Positions 23,401 through 36,700 of a stretch of DNA of 64,000 nt are shown piece by piece; position 1 is the first letter of the stretch, and each line of letters opens with the position of its first letter. A model generated the notes under the pieces. It was not told where the DNA came from, did not search any database, and saw only the letters and a program-made list of their open reading frames with translations. This DNA is from Cinclus cinclus. Lineage: Eukaryota; Chordata; Aves; Passeriformes; Cinclidae. The position numbers were made by a program, and so were the translations under genes. Location: assembly GCF_963662255.1 (NCBI RefSeq), contig NC_085055.1, forward strand, positions 7,126,102 through 7,190,101, written 5' to 3'.

Positions 23401-26400
23401 AATTTACTGCATATAATTTCTCTTTGCCTGTGTACACTATTAATCTTGCCTTGAATTTATCACCTTAGAAAGTTTATGAAACAATTTGTTTACTGATTTG
23501 CTTAATGCAAATTTCTACTGAGCTTTCAAGTTTTTTCTTTCCTAAACTGGCGCAGTACTTAAAAGGTGAATTGGGCTCAGGCTTGGTGCAACTGTTTGCA
23601 CATGAACACATGGATTTTTTAATTTAAAAAGGGTTTTTTAAATTATTTTTTTCCAAGAATGGGGTTTTTTTCCCCACCTAATTATAACATTTTTGAGCAT
23701 TTGCCACTATCCAATCTGTAGAAGACCGAAATTTTATTGAAACCGAATATTTTGGGCATATGATCTTTCCTCAAAGATTTTCAGGGCTGTTATTGTACAC
23801 ACAGCCAGCTTATGAAGAAATCTTCTAAAACCAGTTATATAGGAAATCAGATATATATTTTTTGGGGGGGAAGAAACTTACAAGAAAATAATACGTGTTT
23901 CTTCAATTCTTCCTTAATTTTCTTACCAAAGGTACTGAACTTTCATAAACTCATTGTGAGGGAATTGCTGTATTAAATACTGAAACTTATCAGACTCTGA
24001 AATGTGTTTTAGGTCCTGGATTACATTACAATACAGGTGTTACTACGTGTATTGGCATTCAAACAATTTCTAGAAATTTACTGGAAAACTTCTTCATCTT
24101 ATTTCTTTGAAAGCTTTAAGTCAGAGAAGGATTTGAGTTGCAGATGCCTTAAAATTTTGAGAATTTTGAGAAAAAATGTGTGAGCGAGTGTTTCTGTTGG
24201 TTTAAATACAAGTGTTGATTAACTACCTGCCACCTTTTAGGTGTGTGTGTGTTTCCATTTGCATGTGCAATGTCACAAATATTCATGCTTGGTAGGCAAA
24301 ATGAGATCCAGGTAACCCCCAAAAACCAGGCTGCACCATCCCCTTCAAGATGACAAAGTTACTTGCAGATGCCTCATGAAGCAATGCATTCTTTATTACC
24401 TTCTGCTTTTATAGACCTTTTTATGTTCTTCCTGTTTTTCTGCTGAGAAAATGATGTTATTCCAAGACCTGCCATCTTCCTAAAGACTACTCAGCCAATA
24501 TTATATGACTTGAAATAATCATATTGAAATATAATAGTCAGGAAACTAATAGTGTTGCCCAAGATGCAGAAACCATTTTCTGAGAAATTTATCAGTGACA
24601 GGGCACACTGTATTCAAAGATAAACCTCAGGAAACCTTCACTACGGAAGACTTGTATGGTTCTGCTTCAGAAATGTAGCCACCAAGCAAATGAGCAAATA
24701 AGATTGTTACAGAAGGCCTAGACATAAAGCTGCCTAGAAAGTATGATTTATTGCAGTAGTTTGTTTCTCATATTTGAATGATGTTTTTAATTTTGCGTGT
24801 TTTATGTAATACCATTCATACATTTTTGTTTGAATAAATCAGGATAAACCCTTGGGAGATTTTTATTGCTTCTAAAGATGTTTTATGAGTGAAGTTATTC
24901 TTGTGATCACCTTTCTGTTACTTGTGGTTATCACTGCAGTATGTGAATGCTTCACAAATATTTATCTTTGCATTCCCTTACCAGATCTGTCTGGCCCTGA
25001 CAAGGACAGCATTACCCCTGCCTGTTTCAGCATATGAATGCTGGCACTGGAAGTCATCCTACCTGGGCATTGGAAATCACACAGACTGAATTTTAATACT
25101 CTGGCCTGCACTAACACCTCTGAAATCCAGTGCTGCCTGTTCAAACAGAGATTTCTGAATTCACAGCATAGCCAAGAGGCAAAGACACCCTGCACAAAGA
25201 CATTGAGATAAATATTTCAGTCTTCAGCAGACTGGAATGACTCAGTGAGTAGTTGCATTTTTGAAGTATCTGAGTTGATCAAAGTTGTCAGAATCTTCAG
25301 CATTATTTAGTGCATTGCAAAACATTTTACCTTATATTACTTCTTCCACTTCAATTTAATGTATTTTTATGGGTTTTTTATTATTATTTTTGTGCACTTG
25401 GTAGATGTGTGCTTCATCTTGGGCATCTGGGAAACAATCCTTGACTGTTACTACCTGGAATAACTCCACTGACGACATCTTGCAATACATACCCCCTTTT
25501 TAGTTTGGAGTTCCTTACTGACAGGTGAATGCAAAAACATAGGGGAGATCTTTGGATTCTTTGGGTATCAACATTTCTGCTGGAGGAGGAAATACAGAGC
25601 ATCCTAGAATTGGCCATGAAGAACTGTTTAAATGCTGGAGGCTTTGACTGTCTTTGAACTCCTAAATAGTTATGGAAAGCATTTTATTATCATGCTTTAG
25701 TATCTAGAAACAGTGAAGAAACAAGTTCCTATAGAAGTGCTTCTTCAATATTTCAAAATGAAATGCTGTGACTGAGCATATCCCAAATAATTTTAAGTTA
25801 TTGATTGATTTTTGTCTTGCTTCCTGTAGGGTCTTTGGTTTAATAAAGAGTTTGAGCAGTGGAATGCAGAGTGACTGATTTTAGCCCGTGATTAATCGCA
25901 TATATAACAGTTGAGGGATACTTCTGGCTTTTCCCCCCCCCCATATTTTTTTCCACAAAAACCTTTCATTTATTGATAGGTGTCTCATAAATGATTACAC
26001 AGATGACTAGATGCTGTTGCTAATACTTCTTCCACAGTGTGGCCAATAAATCCACTGGTAATTACAGGGAGCTTCATTTATGGCTGTTTCTAACATAATT
26101 CAATCGATAGCTGTTCCTCCACCTAGTGACACCTACTGACAATAATCCATTTGAAGTGCACACCTTCAGTGCCATCCACAAGGATCTGAAGAGACAGGGC
26201 AGTGCATGCCCTGTTCTGCAGGTACAGGCTGAGGAACAGGGGGATTGATTTTCTGAGGGTCAAGTAAGTGCATGGCAAAGCAGGGCTTTGAATATTCTTC
26301 TCCAGCTCATGAGCTTGCTTTCTAAACAATGAATTGTTCTCCTGGGTGGGAAGTGTGGGCACAGTTTTAAAATAATTTTCACTTGTTGATGTGTGTTTGG

Positions 26401-27822
26401 AATTGGAAACTTTGCAGAGGGAATTTAGGCCTAGCAACTGTGACATTGCTTTTGTTAACTGCATTTCTTAGTCTCTCTTAGGTATCAGCCATGGATTTTC
26501 CTTCTTTGTGACTTTTCCCTCTCTCTGAGCCACAGGTAGAAAACCACTGGTGTGGACTAAGAAGTAAAGGTGGTATTTTTGTCTCTGCTTTGTATTTTAC
26601 TACTGCAGCCTGGATGGCTCTGTAGTCGCTCGGACATTCTGGATCATTGCCCCTGGTTCATTTGCAATAAACAGTTACTTAAACCCTCGCCTTTACAACC
26701 CTTATGGCAAAATTTAATTCCTTTATAGTTTTTTATCCAAATATGACTACTACTGCATGGCAAGAAATGAGATGAGGTCTTCTCCAGTAAATTGACTTTG
26801 AGAGTAACTATCTGCCATCTGATCAGAAACCACACTGCTTCCTGTACCTTCACACTTACTCATCTTTGCAGTATCAATCCACTGAAAACTGACAGTAGAA
26901 TTTTGGGTAGTTTTAATTAGAAAAAAAACTGTCTTAGGATCTACAAAGATTGCATAATCTGGAGGTGTGCAACAGCCGCCTGTCTTGCACACAAGAATTC
27001 CCACCCAGTTCACCTCTCTAAAGTCTGTCCTTCACTTGTCTTTTGTACTCTCAGAGGTCTTGTTTGGGCTGAACTTCCTATCTGGAACCCCATGAACTCA
27101 GCACCAAGCAAGTGAAAAACCAAGCAAATGTCTCCTGCTTTTCTGGTCACCTTCCTCTGATTGCTCCTGTCACTCTCCTACTCCAGGTTGTAGCAAACTT
27201 GTAAACCAGACATGAGGCAGGAGGGCAGAGCTGGAGAAAATCAGCAGCAAGGAGATGCCCAAAGATAAAGTACAAACATAATTTCTATCAAACCTAACCT
27301 ATTTCTTGCAACAAGAATGGATATATATAATCTGCATAACCTTCATGTATCTTCAGTCATTTCCCCACAACTTAATTCTGAGAGGAATGATGTTTAAATA
27401 AATGTGATTAGGTTCAGATCCTGGCTCTGTGACAATCTTTCTGTGAAACATTGCCCAGATTTTTATTGTTTCCATTTGTCACCACTAAATGGACAGTGGT
27501 AGCTATTTGCCCATTTAAAAAGTAAGAACAAAAATTTCAAAAGACTTTTTGGCAGTGGACATTTCATTTAAAACACAATTCCCGTTAGAGTTTTCCCATC
27601 AATATGGTTACCAAAAGATGCAGATAAGGGGTTTTGATATTTTAAAAGTTATTTACAAATATTAGGTTGCTGACCCTAAGGAAATTTGGGAAGATAGTTG
27701 TTTGGTCATTCTGTGAATACTGCAAAGCCTCATCCTAAAGCACTTAATGAAATGGGACTAAGGCTCAGACAAAAATAAATTGCTTGAGCTGTAGGAAAAC
27801 ACTCCATGTCTGCTCATCTACC
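20475..27822. other. Unique non-coding DNA, possible conserved elements
   Basis: No gene is recognised. Contents are a C10 run (25933-25942), several stretches of balanced composition that could be conserved non-coding elements (about 20980-21290 and 22720-23110), and a possible LTR-like polyadenylation region near 26600-26690. Minus-strand frames of 113 codons (26123-26464) and 87 codons (26750-27013) have no recognisable domains and are treated as chance. Confidence 0.45.
25933..25942. repeat. C10 homopolymer
   Basis: Ten consecutive C residues lie between CTTTT and ATATTTTTTT. It is a simple tract, noted because long C/G runs are rare in this AT-rich window. Confidence 0.85.
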
Positions 27823-28362
27823 CCAGGGATCAATACTGGATAAACACTGTTAAACATCTCCATTAATGACCTGCTCGATGGCCCACGGTGAGCCCAGCAG
27901 GGTTGCAGACACTAAATTGGGAGTGGCTGGGTCACCAAATGATTATGCTGTTGTTTCAGAGGGATCTCAAGAGGCTGGAAAAAATGGACTCCTGAGCTCC
28001 ACAAAGCAAAGTCCTGGACCTGGTGAGGAATAACTCCCTGCACCAGTACAGACTATGTGGTGTCTAGCTAGAAAGGAGCTTGGCAGAAAAAGGCCTTGGG
28101 GCTCCTGATGGGCACCAAACTGAGTCCAGCAAAGGGCAATGAAGATGATGAAGAGAACTGGAGAATCTTAAATATGAGGGATGGTTGGAGAGAGCACCAA
28201 AACAGGTTGCCTAGAGAGGTTATGGACTCTCCATCCTTGGAGATACTCAAAATCCCAATGGACACCCTCCTTGGCAATTTGTTTTAGTTAACTCTTCTTC
28301 TAGCAGAGATCTACATAGTCTCTAGAGGTTCATCCAACATCAACACTTACATAATCTTGTGG
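27823..28362 (+). mobile_element. CR1 LINE fragment with decayed reverse-transcriptase end
   Basis: The segment begins in the C-terminal part of the CR1 reverse transcriptase. One frame gives N-I-S-I-N-D-L-L-D (27853-27879), where intact CR1 has a NIFINDLDDG-like run. A frame shifted by one then gives R-V-A-D-T-K-L-G (27899-27922), where the catalytic FADDTKLG box is expected. It continues through the reading AAGTCCTGGACCTGGTGAGG and the 3' UTR (ACAGGTTGCCTAGAGAGGTT, CTCCATCCTTGGAGATACTC). It ends in a degraded terminus near ATAATCTTGTGG. Several hundred bases expected between about 28130 and 28215 are missing in two blocks. The element is dead: frameshifted, with a mutated catalytic box and internal deletions. 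Confidence 0.93.
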
Positions 28363-31300
28363 AACTGATGAAGAACGGCTGAAGTAACTGGGGTTGTTTT
28401 CTATTTGGTGCAGTCTAGGAGAGTGAATCCTTGTAGCCTGGTGTGTTAACTCACTCATGACAATTTCATGTGTCTAGGCTCACAGTGTCCTTAATTGTAC
28501 AGCTAATTTTGACAAATTTATGTAAAGTCTTCGATGTGAGAATGTGTTTTTTATTTGTGGGGAATATGGCTCTGAACCATTCATTGACACTTCCTCACGA
28601 ACTGTCAGATCTTATTGTGATGAGCAGGTCCCAATCTTCATGTACTCTCACATTTATTTTGAAAATATGTGTGTTAGCTTCGAAAAGTTTAAGCTTCTAT
28701 TTTTTTATGTACAGTGTTAGAATATTTGTGTGTGAACAGCGGTAGACATGCAGAGCTCAATGTGTAAGTATGACTTCTGGGGCACACTGCTTTGGCAGGA
28801 TGTTTCTCCCTGTTGGAATACTTAATCCAGATATGTTTGCAAAGCTATTTGAAAGGCTTGGATGGAAGGTGAAACAAAGGTGCAAAATATTACAGTTACA
28901 TGATATTTACTCTCAAGCTAAAGGGCTCTGAACAGGAGAACCCAAGGGAACTTTTTTATGACAAAAGTAACATTTCATTCCAGGGTTTTTGCTAAGCTTA
29001 CACATCTCATATCTGAGCACTTTGCAGGCCTTGCTGGTATAACTGCATCTGCAGGTGATAAAAATAAACAACTTTTCCTGCTGAGAATATCACTAACAGA
29101 TGCTGAATTCACAGCAGATTACAATATACTGAGCCTTTGCAGTTTTTACCAAAGAGGATATGAAATTTTTGAGACCACACTATTATGTTGGAGAAGTGTT
29201 TTATCTAACCACCCCGTGAAGACAACTTACTAACACCTAATATGAAGTTTCAGGGTTACACACCAAGTAGCAGAGAATCTGAAGAATATAAAAGCTAAAA
29301 CCCTAGGCATCATTAGCATAGCAAGAATACATATTTTCCATAGTTACGGAGGTTATTCTCCTAAGTCAGTTGAAGTCTACATACTGAAATATATCCACTC
29401 TGCTAAGAAAAAAAATATATATAATACACTAAACTTTCTAATTTATATTAATTTTCATCCAAATGATTGTTCATGTGAATTCTCCTAGTGCATATAGTGC
29501 AGTTTGGTCCTACAGGATTCTCCATGAGGATTTAGCTTGGAAGAGCTGAAACTGAGAGAACAGTTTGGCCACAAAAGAGAAAACTTTGTCCTTCCAATCC
29601 TAATTAAAGCTGTCTGTTGATGTCAGATTCAAATGCTGCTCTTTCGATTCACATTAAGGCTAGTTATTGATTTTAGCAAAATGAAGGACAATAGCAAATG
29701 CAGTTTTAAAGGAGATGTCTGCTGCACACGTGCATGTGTCTGGTTAGGACTCGAACAGCGTAGGGGCTGGAAACTTTGGATCTTGGTACCATGTGCAGGG
29801 TCAGAAAAGCACAGATGGAAGCTGAAAGTCAGTGGGTGATTATGATGAGACAGTAATGGCTGACAAATGTTTAAAGAGAAATATCCAAAAGCCACACTAA
29901 TAGAAACTGTTCTGCATATTACATACAAATGTAAACGTTCATGCTTCCTGTATTACAATAAATTTGATACAGCTTTTCACAGCATGGTAATTTGCATTTA
30001 TTGGCATTCCTGTATCCTTCAACAAGGGGTGCCTTGCTTTATGTAGCCACCACAGGAAAGAGGTGAGAACTTAAAAGACTGTTCTAGCTCAAAGCCCAGC
30101 ATAAATTCACTTGCTCTAAGACATCACCAGTCACCTGCTTCTGCTTCTTGAAGGTTTCATTAAGAAGCAGATCCCTCTTTGGAATGCAGATTTGGTAACA
30201 GCTAATTAGTTTACGTAGCTAATCCTGTACACAGTCTCTCAGGTTATGAAGATAAACTAAACAGGATGAATAGAAAGAAATATCTACAGCTTGCGACAAT
30301 AATCAATCCCTAGACATTTTCCCAATGTACATTTAATGTACACTGAGATATCTTTCAAAGCCAAATACTGTTGGAACAGCTGAGAGAAGCTGCGGAAAAG
30401 CCTTGAATTGGGATTCACATCTGACTACTTTGGACTTAAGTACAGAAGGGCTGCTTACTGTAAGATGCTTTTCAGTGTTGGAATTGGGGGCTAGGGGAGA
30501 TCAGTGGGAAAGAACGATCCAGGCAATTCTAGGGAGGTCAGAAGTAACCTGATTAATCTGTCCTGTTGTGTCACGGCAAGAATGAATGATGTATTCACCT
30601 CTGTCATGACAATTTTCAGCTGAGTGAGATGTGGCTATGGAAAAGCCCATTTACACTAAAAAAGATCAGAAGAGATTTTTCCAGCTTGCTGTTACTTAGA
30701 TTTATGTGGCACCAGTCAGGTTTCAATGAACATTCTCACTATCAAAATATTTTGTTCTTTTAGTAACTCTCTCTTCAGTCACTAAGTTTAAAGGTACTTC
30801 CACTCTTGGTTTTAAAATAAAGTAAGTTCTGTTTTTTTCAGTGTGCTTTATTTGTAGTCCCAAGTGAAGTAAAACCAAATCAGCTTAATCAGGTTCTTTT
30901 TTTTTAAATGTATGAGCAAACAAATAAGTAGTTTTTCTCTGTATGTGCTCAAGCACTCTAGGAGTATATCCGTGGTTCCCTTTGCACACAAAAGTATTTT
31001 CAATCTGAGAAGTTTTATACTTTCAAATTCCTGAACTAGTTGTACTTGCAGGTCTGTATCTTCTGAAAATTTTCTCTCTGAATATAACATTGCAGATTTA
31101 GATTCAGAGTTGTCCTAATGTGCCACTGAAAGTCAAGAATTTCTGAATTCGTTAGGAATAAAAATCAACTCGTCAAAAATGATGAGATAATAAGAATAAA
31201 ACTGTCAATGATTCTGCTTGCTTTGTGACTTGTTAAGTCTACATTTTAAAGTTCCTCTCCACAACCAAGAAAACCTAAACACATTTTTCCAGAATCAAAG

Positions 31301-33088
31301 ATGTGTGACTCTAGAGGCTGTCTGTTTTAAAAAGAACAGAATGAGACCAAAAAGCAAATTGGTGAAAATGGTAAAGGATGCAATAACACTAAAAATGAAA
31401 TTAACAGAAGAAAGCTCCTTTGTGTGGTACACAGTTGTGGATGGAAGTCAGCTGACATTCCCTGTATTTGGATATTTTGTTTATTAAGCCAGGAGCACGT
31501 GTACAGGAAGGGGACAACTGATGCAGATGAGGAAGTGACAGTTGTGTGTAAAAATGTGCATTCAATTTGTGCTTTGTTGAATGCTGTCAGTAGATGCTCG
31601 GTGAATGGCAAAGCATCTGTCTTTTCTAACATAATTAAATTCTCACTGATTTGCATCTCAGATTTGTTCGCTTGAAAATAAGCTGTTCTGCAAATGTGAC
31701 ATCATCCATTGAAACTCCTTGGAACATCACACAATTATTAATATATTATCACTAAATTGATAGTGAATGGTTTTCCAAGTCATAAAATGAAGGACCAGAT
31801 TATTTCACAATAAAAAGGATGTAAAATAGCTAATTACTTGGACTGAATTGCCTAAATGATTTTGTTCTGCACTTCATGTGTTAAACACTGATAAATGAGG
31901 GCAATTAATACAGCACCGAAGTCCAGAGTGTGCAACTTACAGCACATAGTGCGAAGAGAAATTATTTCTACTCCTTGGTGCAGTTGTTTTTGACTGTCAG
32001 TCTCAGGTATGAGGGCTCACCTGTTTGCATTTCAGCCAAGATTCCAACAATAAATAAGTTGCCATGATTTTATTGCGTCTGTACTGGCCCATGTGTGTTG
32101 GATGTGTGGGACTTCCATAAGTTGTGCTGCAAAGCTCAGGAGTGCTTGTGAGATCTTCCTTGTTTCATGGCTTTACAGGAAGATAGTCCATATCCCTTAA
32201 ACTTTACACAGTCTCCAAAAGAGTTGGTTATTTTTCAAATTTATTGAATATAAATTATATATTGCATACATGTCTTCTTCTATGCACCACCTTTCTTTTG
32301 CTGTGACAATTTTCTTTAGGTGGGCATATTTTAGATAGAAATTTTCTACTCTAGTCATGTAAGTTCTAATTTGAATTTCTCTAAACAAATGCTGTCTAGC
32401 CCAAAGAGCTTCTAAGTGGGGTAAAGGCTCTTTGTTTGTTCCAGAGGGTTTGGGGTTGTTTTGGTGGAGAAAGGGGGTCCTAAACTAAAATTAATTGTTT
32501 TGCAGTTTCTTGATTACCTAGGTTTTACTTCTGGACTTTCCCATCTTGATAGGTCTCATTCTGCAGCTGTAAAATTAACAAATAAATGTTCTTTTGTCTA
32601 TTTTGCCTGCTTGGTTTAATCTGGGAGGCCTTTAGGGAGCATATAATGTTCACACAACATCCTTCTATTTCACCCAGGAGTTCCATGGTTAGAATAACCA
32701 TCCTGTACCCCATTCTTTCCATTTTCCAAAATTATTCAATCTTCCTCATTCCATCAGAGTGCTCACACACCAAACTGTAGGATATCCTGGCATAGTGGAA
32801 GCCATTCTTACTACCTTTTTATTGAAGCAACTCTCATTTGTATGGAATAAATGCTTTTCAGTGGACTGTAGAAAGCCCTATTTATGAATATACAGAAAAC
32901 TTAGCAGGATAAAAAAACCAAAAAGAAAATACCTTGAGTTTCAGACCCTTGCTATACTGAACAATTATTTTTTATTTTCAAATAATCAGCAAAAGAAAGA
33001 CTAAAACTCAGGTGTTTTTCTTTCCAGCGTAACCACTTTGGCTGCTGGGTTACATCCAAGTTTGCTTTTATCCCTCTGCTGACTGATG
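28363..33088. other. Unique non-coding DNA
   Basis: I see no gene, RNA gene or mobile element here. The sequence is AT-rich with short open frames on both strands (longest about 109 codons at 31327-31656, minus), none resembling a known protein. An octamer-like ATTTGCAT sequence occurs near 29991. Confidence 0.5.
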
Positions 33089-33550
33089 CTATGAATATTT
33101 AATCAACTCCATGCACAGTGGAGCACATTCAGCAGGAAGGAATGAAAATTCCATTAATACAGCAGATTGTCCTACATCTGCTGGCTTGGGGACGCCTTGA
33201 AGGTGGCAGATGTTGTTGTGGATTCCACAGACACCCCTGGGAAGGGGGCACCTCTCTTCTGGAGCCTCAGGTGCTGGGGAGGGCACTGCTGTTCCTCTGT
33301 TTTCTGCAGCTTGGGAGGGGGACTGGGGCCACCCCAGTTTAACAGCAACATGTTGGGTACTGGATTCCCAGGAACGGGGTCTGAAGAAATCTTTCCCCTG
33401 TCTCAGTAATAAGCCAAACCTGCCTTTTCTGAGCAGTGGATTTCCTGAGCAGCTCCATCTCCAGCTCTGAATGACTGTGAACGGGGATTTCAGGCACACA
33501 TGCACCTCAGGTGTCTGGCACACAGCTTGAGCTGAGGATTTCAGACACAA
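33089..33550. other. GC-richer stop-poor block without recognised gene
   Basis: This block is visibly richer in G and C than its surroundings. It holds the longest open frame of the window (minus strand, 153 codons, starting MCLKSSAQAVCQTPEV) plus three overlapping plus-strand frames of 74-86 codons. Having several frames open at once is what low stop density in GC-rich DNA produces. The minus-strand product has no recognisable domain, signal peptide or repeat. It also contains G-runs such as GGGAAGGGGGC and TTGGGAGGGGGACTGGGG. A diverged repeat or old regulatory island is as likely as an exon. Confidence 0.4.
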
Positions 33551-33691
33551 TGCAACACGTCTGTGTTAGGTGATGCCATGTTCAGCACCACTGTGCCTCT
33601 GTGCTTCTCCTGCCCTGACCAGGTGCCTCATGGAAAGATTAGAATCCTAACGAGCAAGGGTTTTCCAAAGATTTCATCTTCTCCCCCCTGC

Positions 33692-33708
33692 TTTTTTTTT
33701 TTTTTTTT
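33692..33708. repeat. T17 homopolymer
   Basis: Seventeen T residues occur between CCCCCCTGC and ATCCAGCTTAAG. Read on the minus strand it would be a poly-A tract, but no polyadenylation signal precedes it closely and no mRNA-like sequence is recognised. Confidence 0.88.
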
Positions 33709-36700
33709 ATCCAGCTTAAGGCATTGTTTGTCCACAACAATTGTCAGAATATTCACAACAATAAAATAAAATGGTTGCTCAGATGATAAAAATCACTGCC
33801 AATAGTACATGGAGCAAACAAGCTGTGCTTTTAGTGATGCAATTTAAAAAGCACATGTCAAAACACAAATGAAATGGCTTACTAAAGATCACATCACTTA
33901 GGGTAGCAGAGCACAGTACTGTTGGATGAAAGGCTGTAAATAAAGAGCTCTGGCTTCTGTCTTCCTTGTTAAGCAGCGCTTCACGTGACCTTCTGCAGTA
34001 CTTGAGCTGCACAGCCACAGCAACACTCACAGGTACAATAAAAAACTATTTTGGTCCTGTTTAACAGAGGAGATAATTCAAAGCAAAGTAAAAGTACAAA
34101 AGCAGACAACATACAGAAATATTCTTTGTTTCTTTTAGCTCAGAGGGAAACTCTAAACCTGTACCATTAATCCCTCCACGTGTATGACAACAAGGGCAGA
34201 GAAGAGCTGGGATGTGTGGCCATGCCCATTCATGAGTTTTATAGTAAACCCAGAAAAGACCAGATCTATTTGAGCTAAGTGAATCTGTCTCTGCTCCCAT
34301 CCAGCTGCAATGTTGTTCTTTTTCCTTAGAAGCCTCTAGAGGCACTTGAAATGCACTGCCTTCTCCTCAGTGTTTCAGGCACTGTCTCATTGCAAGGTGA
34401 TAAATAACTCGCCTGCGGTTTCTGCAGCTCACTAATACCAGAGACAGAAATAAAACCAGCCAGAATTTTTCTCCCTATTCATTTCCAACTTAATGAATAG
34501 TGAATGGAAATATCTTCTATTAATGAAGTTTGGTGGAAACTGAAGCCTAGACAGGATGGAAAGAAAACAGAAAACAGTGTCACCGTCTGTACACAGTGAC
34601 ACATTCATCCCCTATAGTCCTAAAATTGCCACCTTTCATGCTCCTTTGGATCCTTTCTTTCACCTGCATCGTGTTTTTTCTGCAGCCTTGTGTGCTAAGG
34701 ATGATCTTTCTGAGACAGGTTGCAAAGCTTCTTGCCTTTCTCAGCCTAAATGCCACTTTCATGGTCTTGCTTCCAGGAAGGAGTTTTCTAGCAGCAGAGT
34801 CAGAAAGAATTAGAAGACAGCAAAGTCTTGTGCTTGATGAAGATGAATAAAAACATTGTGCTGGTGCAATAATCAGTGCTGCACTTGATTTGCTTGCTGT
34901 AGTTTGTCTAATAAATACCTGGTTCTTCAGACGCTTGTATCTAGTTAGGTGTAAATTAATTAGGATAATTTTGACTGACATTGCTGTGTTGTTTTTCTGC
35001 TGACTTATAAAAACTGTTTATTTTTGCTTAGATGTTCAGTTATGTTTTGCTGTGGAAAAAATCTAATTGTCAGCTATTAGTGGTAGTGCCAGGAATCACC
35101 ATGGAGGCTGGTCTCCGCTTATTAATGGGATTGCTGTCTGGTATCTTCTGTACTCTCACCATTTTTCTCTCCTCTCATCAATTTCTAGGTCTTTCTTTAC
35201 ACCTCTTAGCTTTCAGGTAATCTGCCTTTATTCCTCTCCTGACCTTTCCCTACTGGCCTCAGCAGTTTCTCTCTATTCTGGCTTGGCTCTTTCTCCTTCT
35301 CTTCATTTGAAGTGCAGCTTCTCTGTCACTATTTGATCCCTGCACTATATTCACTGCACTTTGTTTCTCAGTCTGGCACAGTCACACCAGCAATCCAGAC
35401 TGGGGCATCTCCTACAGCCTGGTTTTAACAGGACCTGGGGAAGAGCAGGACCCTGCAAGGCAATGGTATTTCACTGGTTACTTTATGTTTACTAAAAACA
35501 CATACTGGCAACAGAATCTTTGCTGTTGTATGGAAACTTTAGAGTAACTTTTGCTTTTGTAAGAGTTACCATTCGCAGCAACAGCCACAGCCAGCTCCTT
35601 GAGGAGAGGAGCATGGATTTGGAATAAATCTTGTGCTTGACCATAATCTTGACCGAGGCATTTCATTTGGCCTTACATGGAGGTTTGAAACACCAAAATA
35701 AATTAAAAAAAAAATTCAAAATGCCCCTCTTCTTAGTAATTTCCACACTTCTATCATAACAGCATTGTTATCAATGTAGTAAGATTAAACTGAAATTGCC
35801 TGTATTGAGTTAGATTTTGCTGAAGAAAGCAGCTTGTACCCAAAAGCACACTTGCTTTTTTCAAGCTGTATCAGCTAATCTAATAAAAGATACCATTTTC
35901 ACAAAACTCTCTTTGCTTATGCCCATTCCTTATATCCTCCTAAATCAATAAATAAAGTTAAGGGTATCTAAAAATAAACCAGGCTTATTTTGTGGCAGGT
36001 TCCCAGGCACACCATGCAAAATACCTTAAGAAGCTGGCTATACATCTGCTCAGCACTATTTCATCTGGGAGGCAGCTGCTAGGAAGAAAACCAAGGCAGA
36101 GACAAGGACCTGAATTTTTTTTTTTTTTTTCAGAATGCAACTTTTCTCACTTTGCATTAAAAGACTTATGTACAGACAGTGAATCCCAGAGCCATGTAAG
36201 ATGGTGTGGTAAATTGTTTACTGATTCCTTCCCTAAGAGCATAATTGTTTAGAGCAGTACAATTTCACACAGCACCTGATACTGAAGATGTATTTCATTC
36301 TTGTATGCTTGATTTTTACTCAACATTTCAGTATTGCTGTAAATAAATTAAATACATGGCAGGTAAAGGGATTACAAGCATATTTGTTCAGTGTAAGCTG
36401 GAGGCTTTCAAGTAAATATCTCTTAATGATGTGCTGACTAATCCATAGTCCTGCAGCTAGTAAGGCACGAATCCCTCGAATTTCATACAATGTAATGAAA
36501 ATATTCATACTTGTATCTAACCTTTCACTCCTCAGCGGAACATTTGGGATTCTGAGATGTGGGTATAACCTTACAACTGTTTATTCTGTAATTATTTGCA
36601 TGGAAAAGAAATCACGAATTCACAATATTTTACACATTTTTTTCTCTCCCTTCTTCAGCCTATAAGGGAATGTCAGAAATTTTATTGGTCCTCAAAATGT

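Noticed and set aside
26750..27013. Minus-strand open frame considered as a retroviral gene fragment
   Set aside because: No recognisable gag, pol or env motif was found; resemblance was only an impression of cysteine-rich sequence.
34580..34981. Minus-strand open frame of 133 codons
   Set aside because: Plus-strand frames over the same stretch are open too, the product has no domain and no splice sites bound it.
36115..36133. T16 followed by CAG as a splice acceptor
   Set aside because: A homopolymer next to CAG looks like an acceptor, but no donor-bounded, clearly coding stretch follows.
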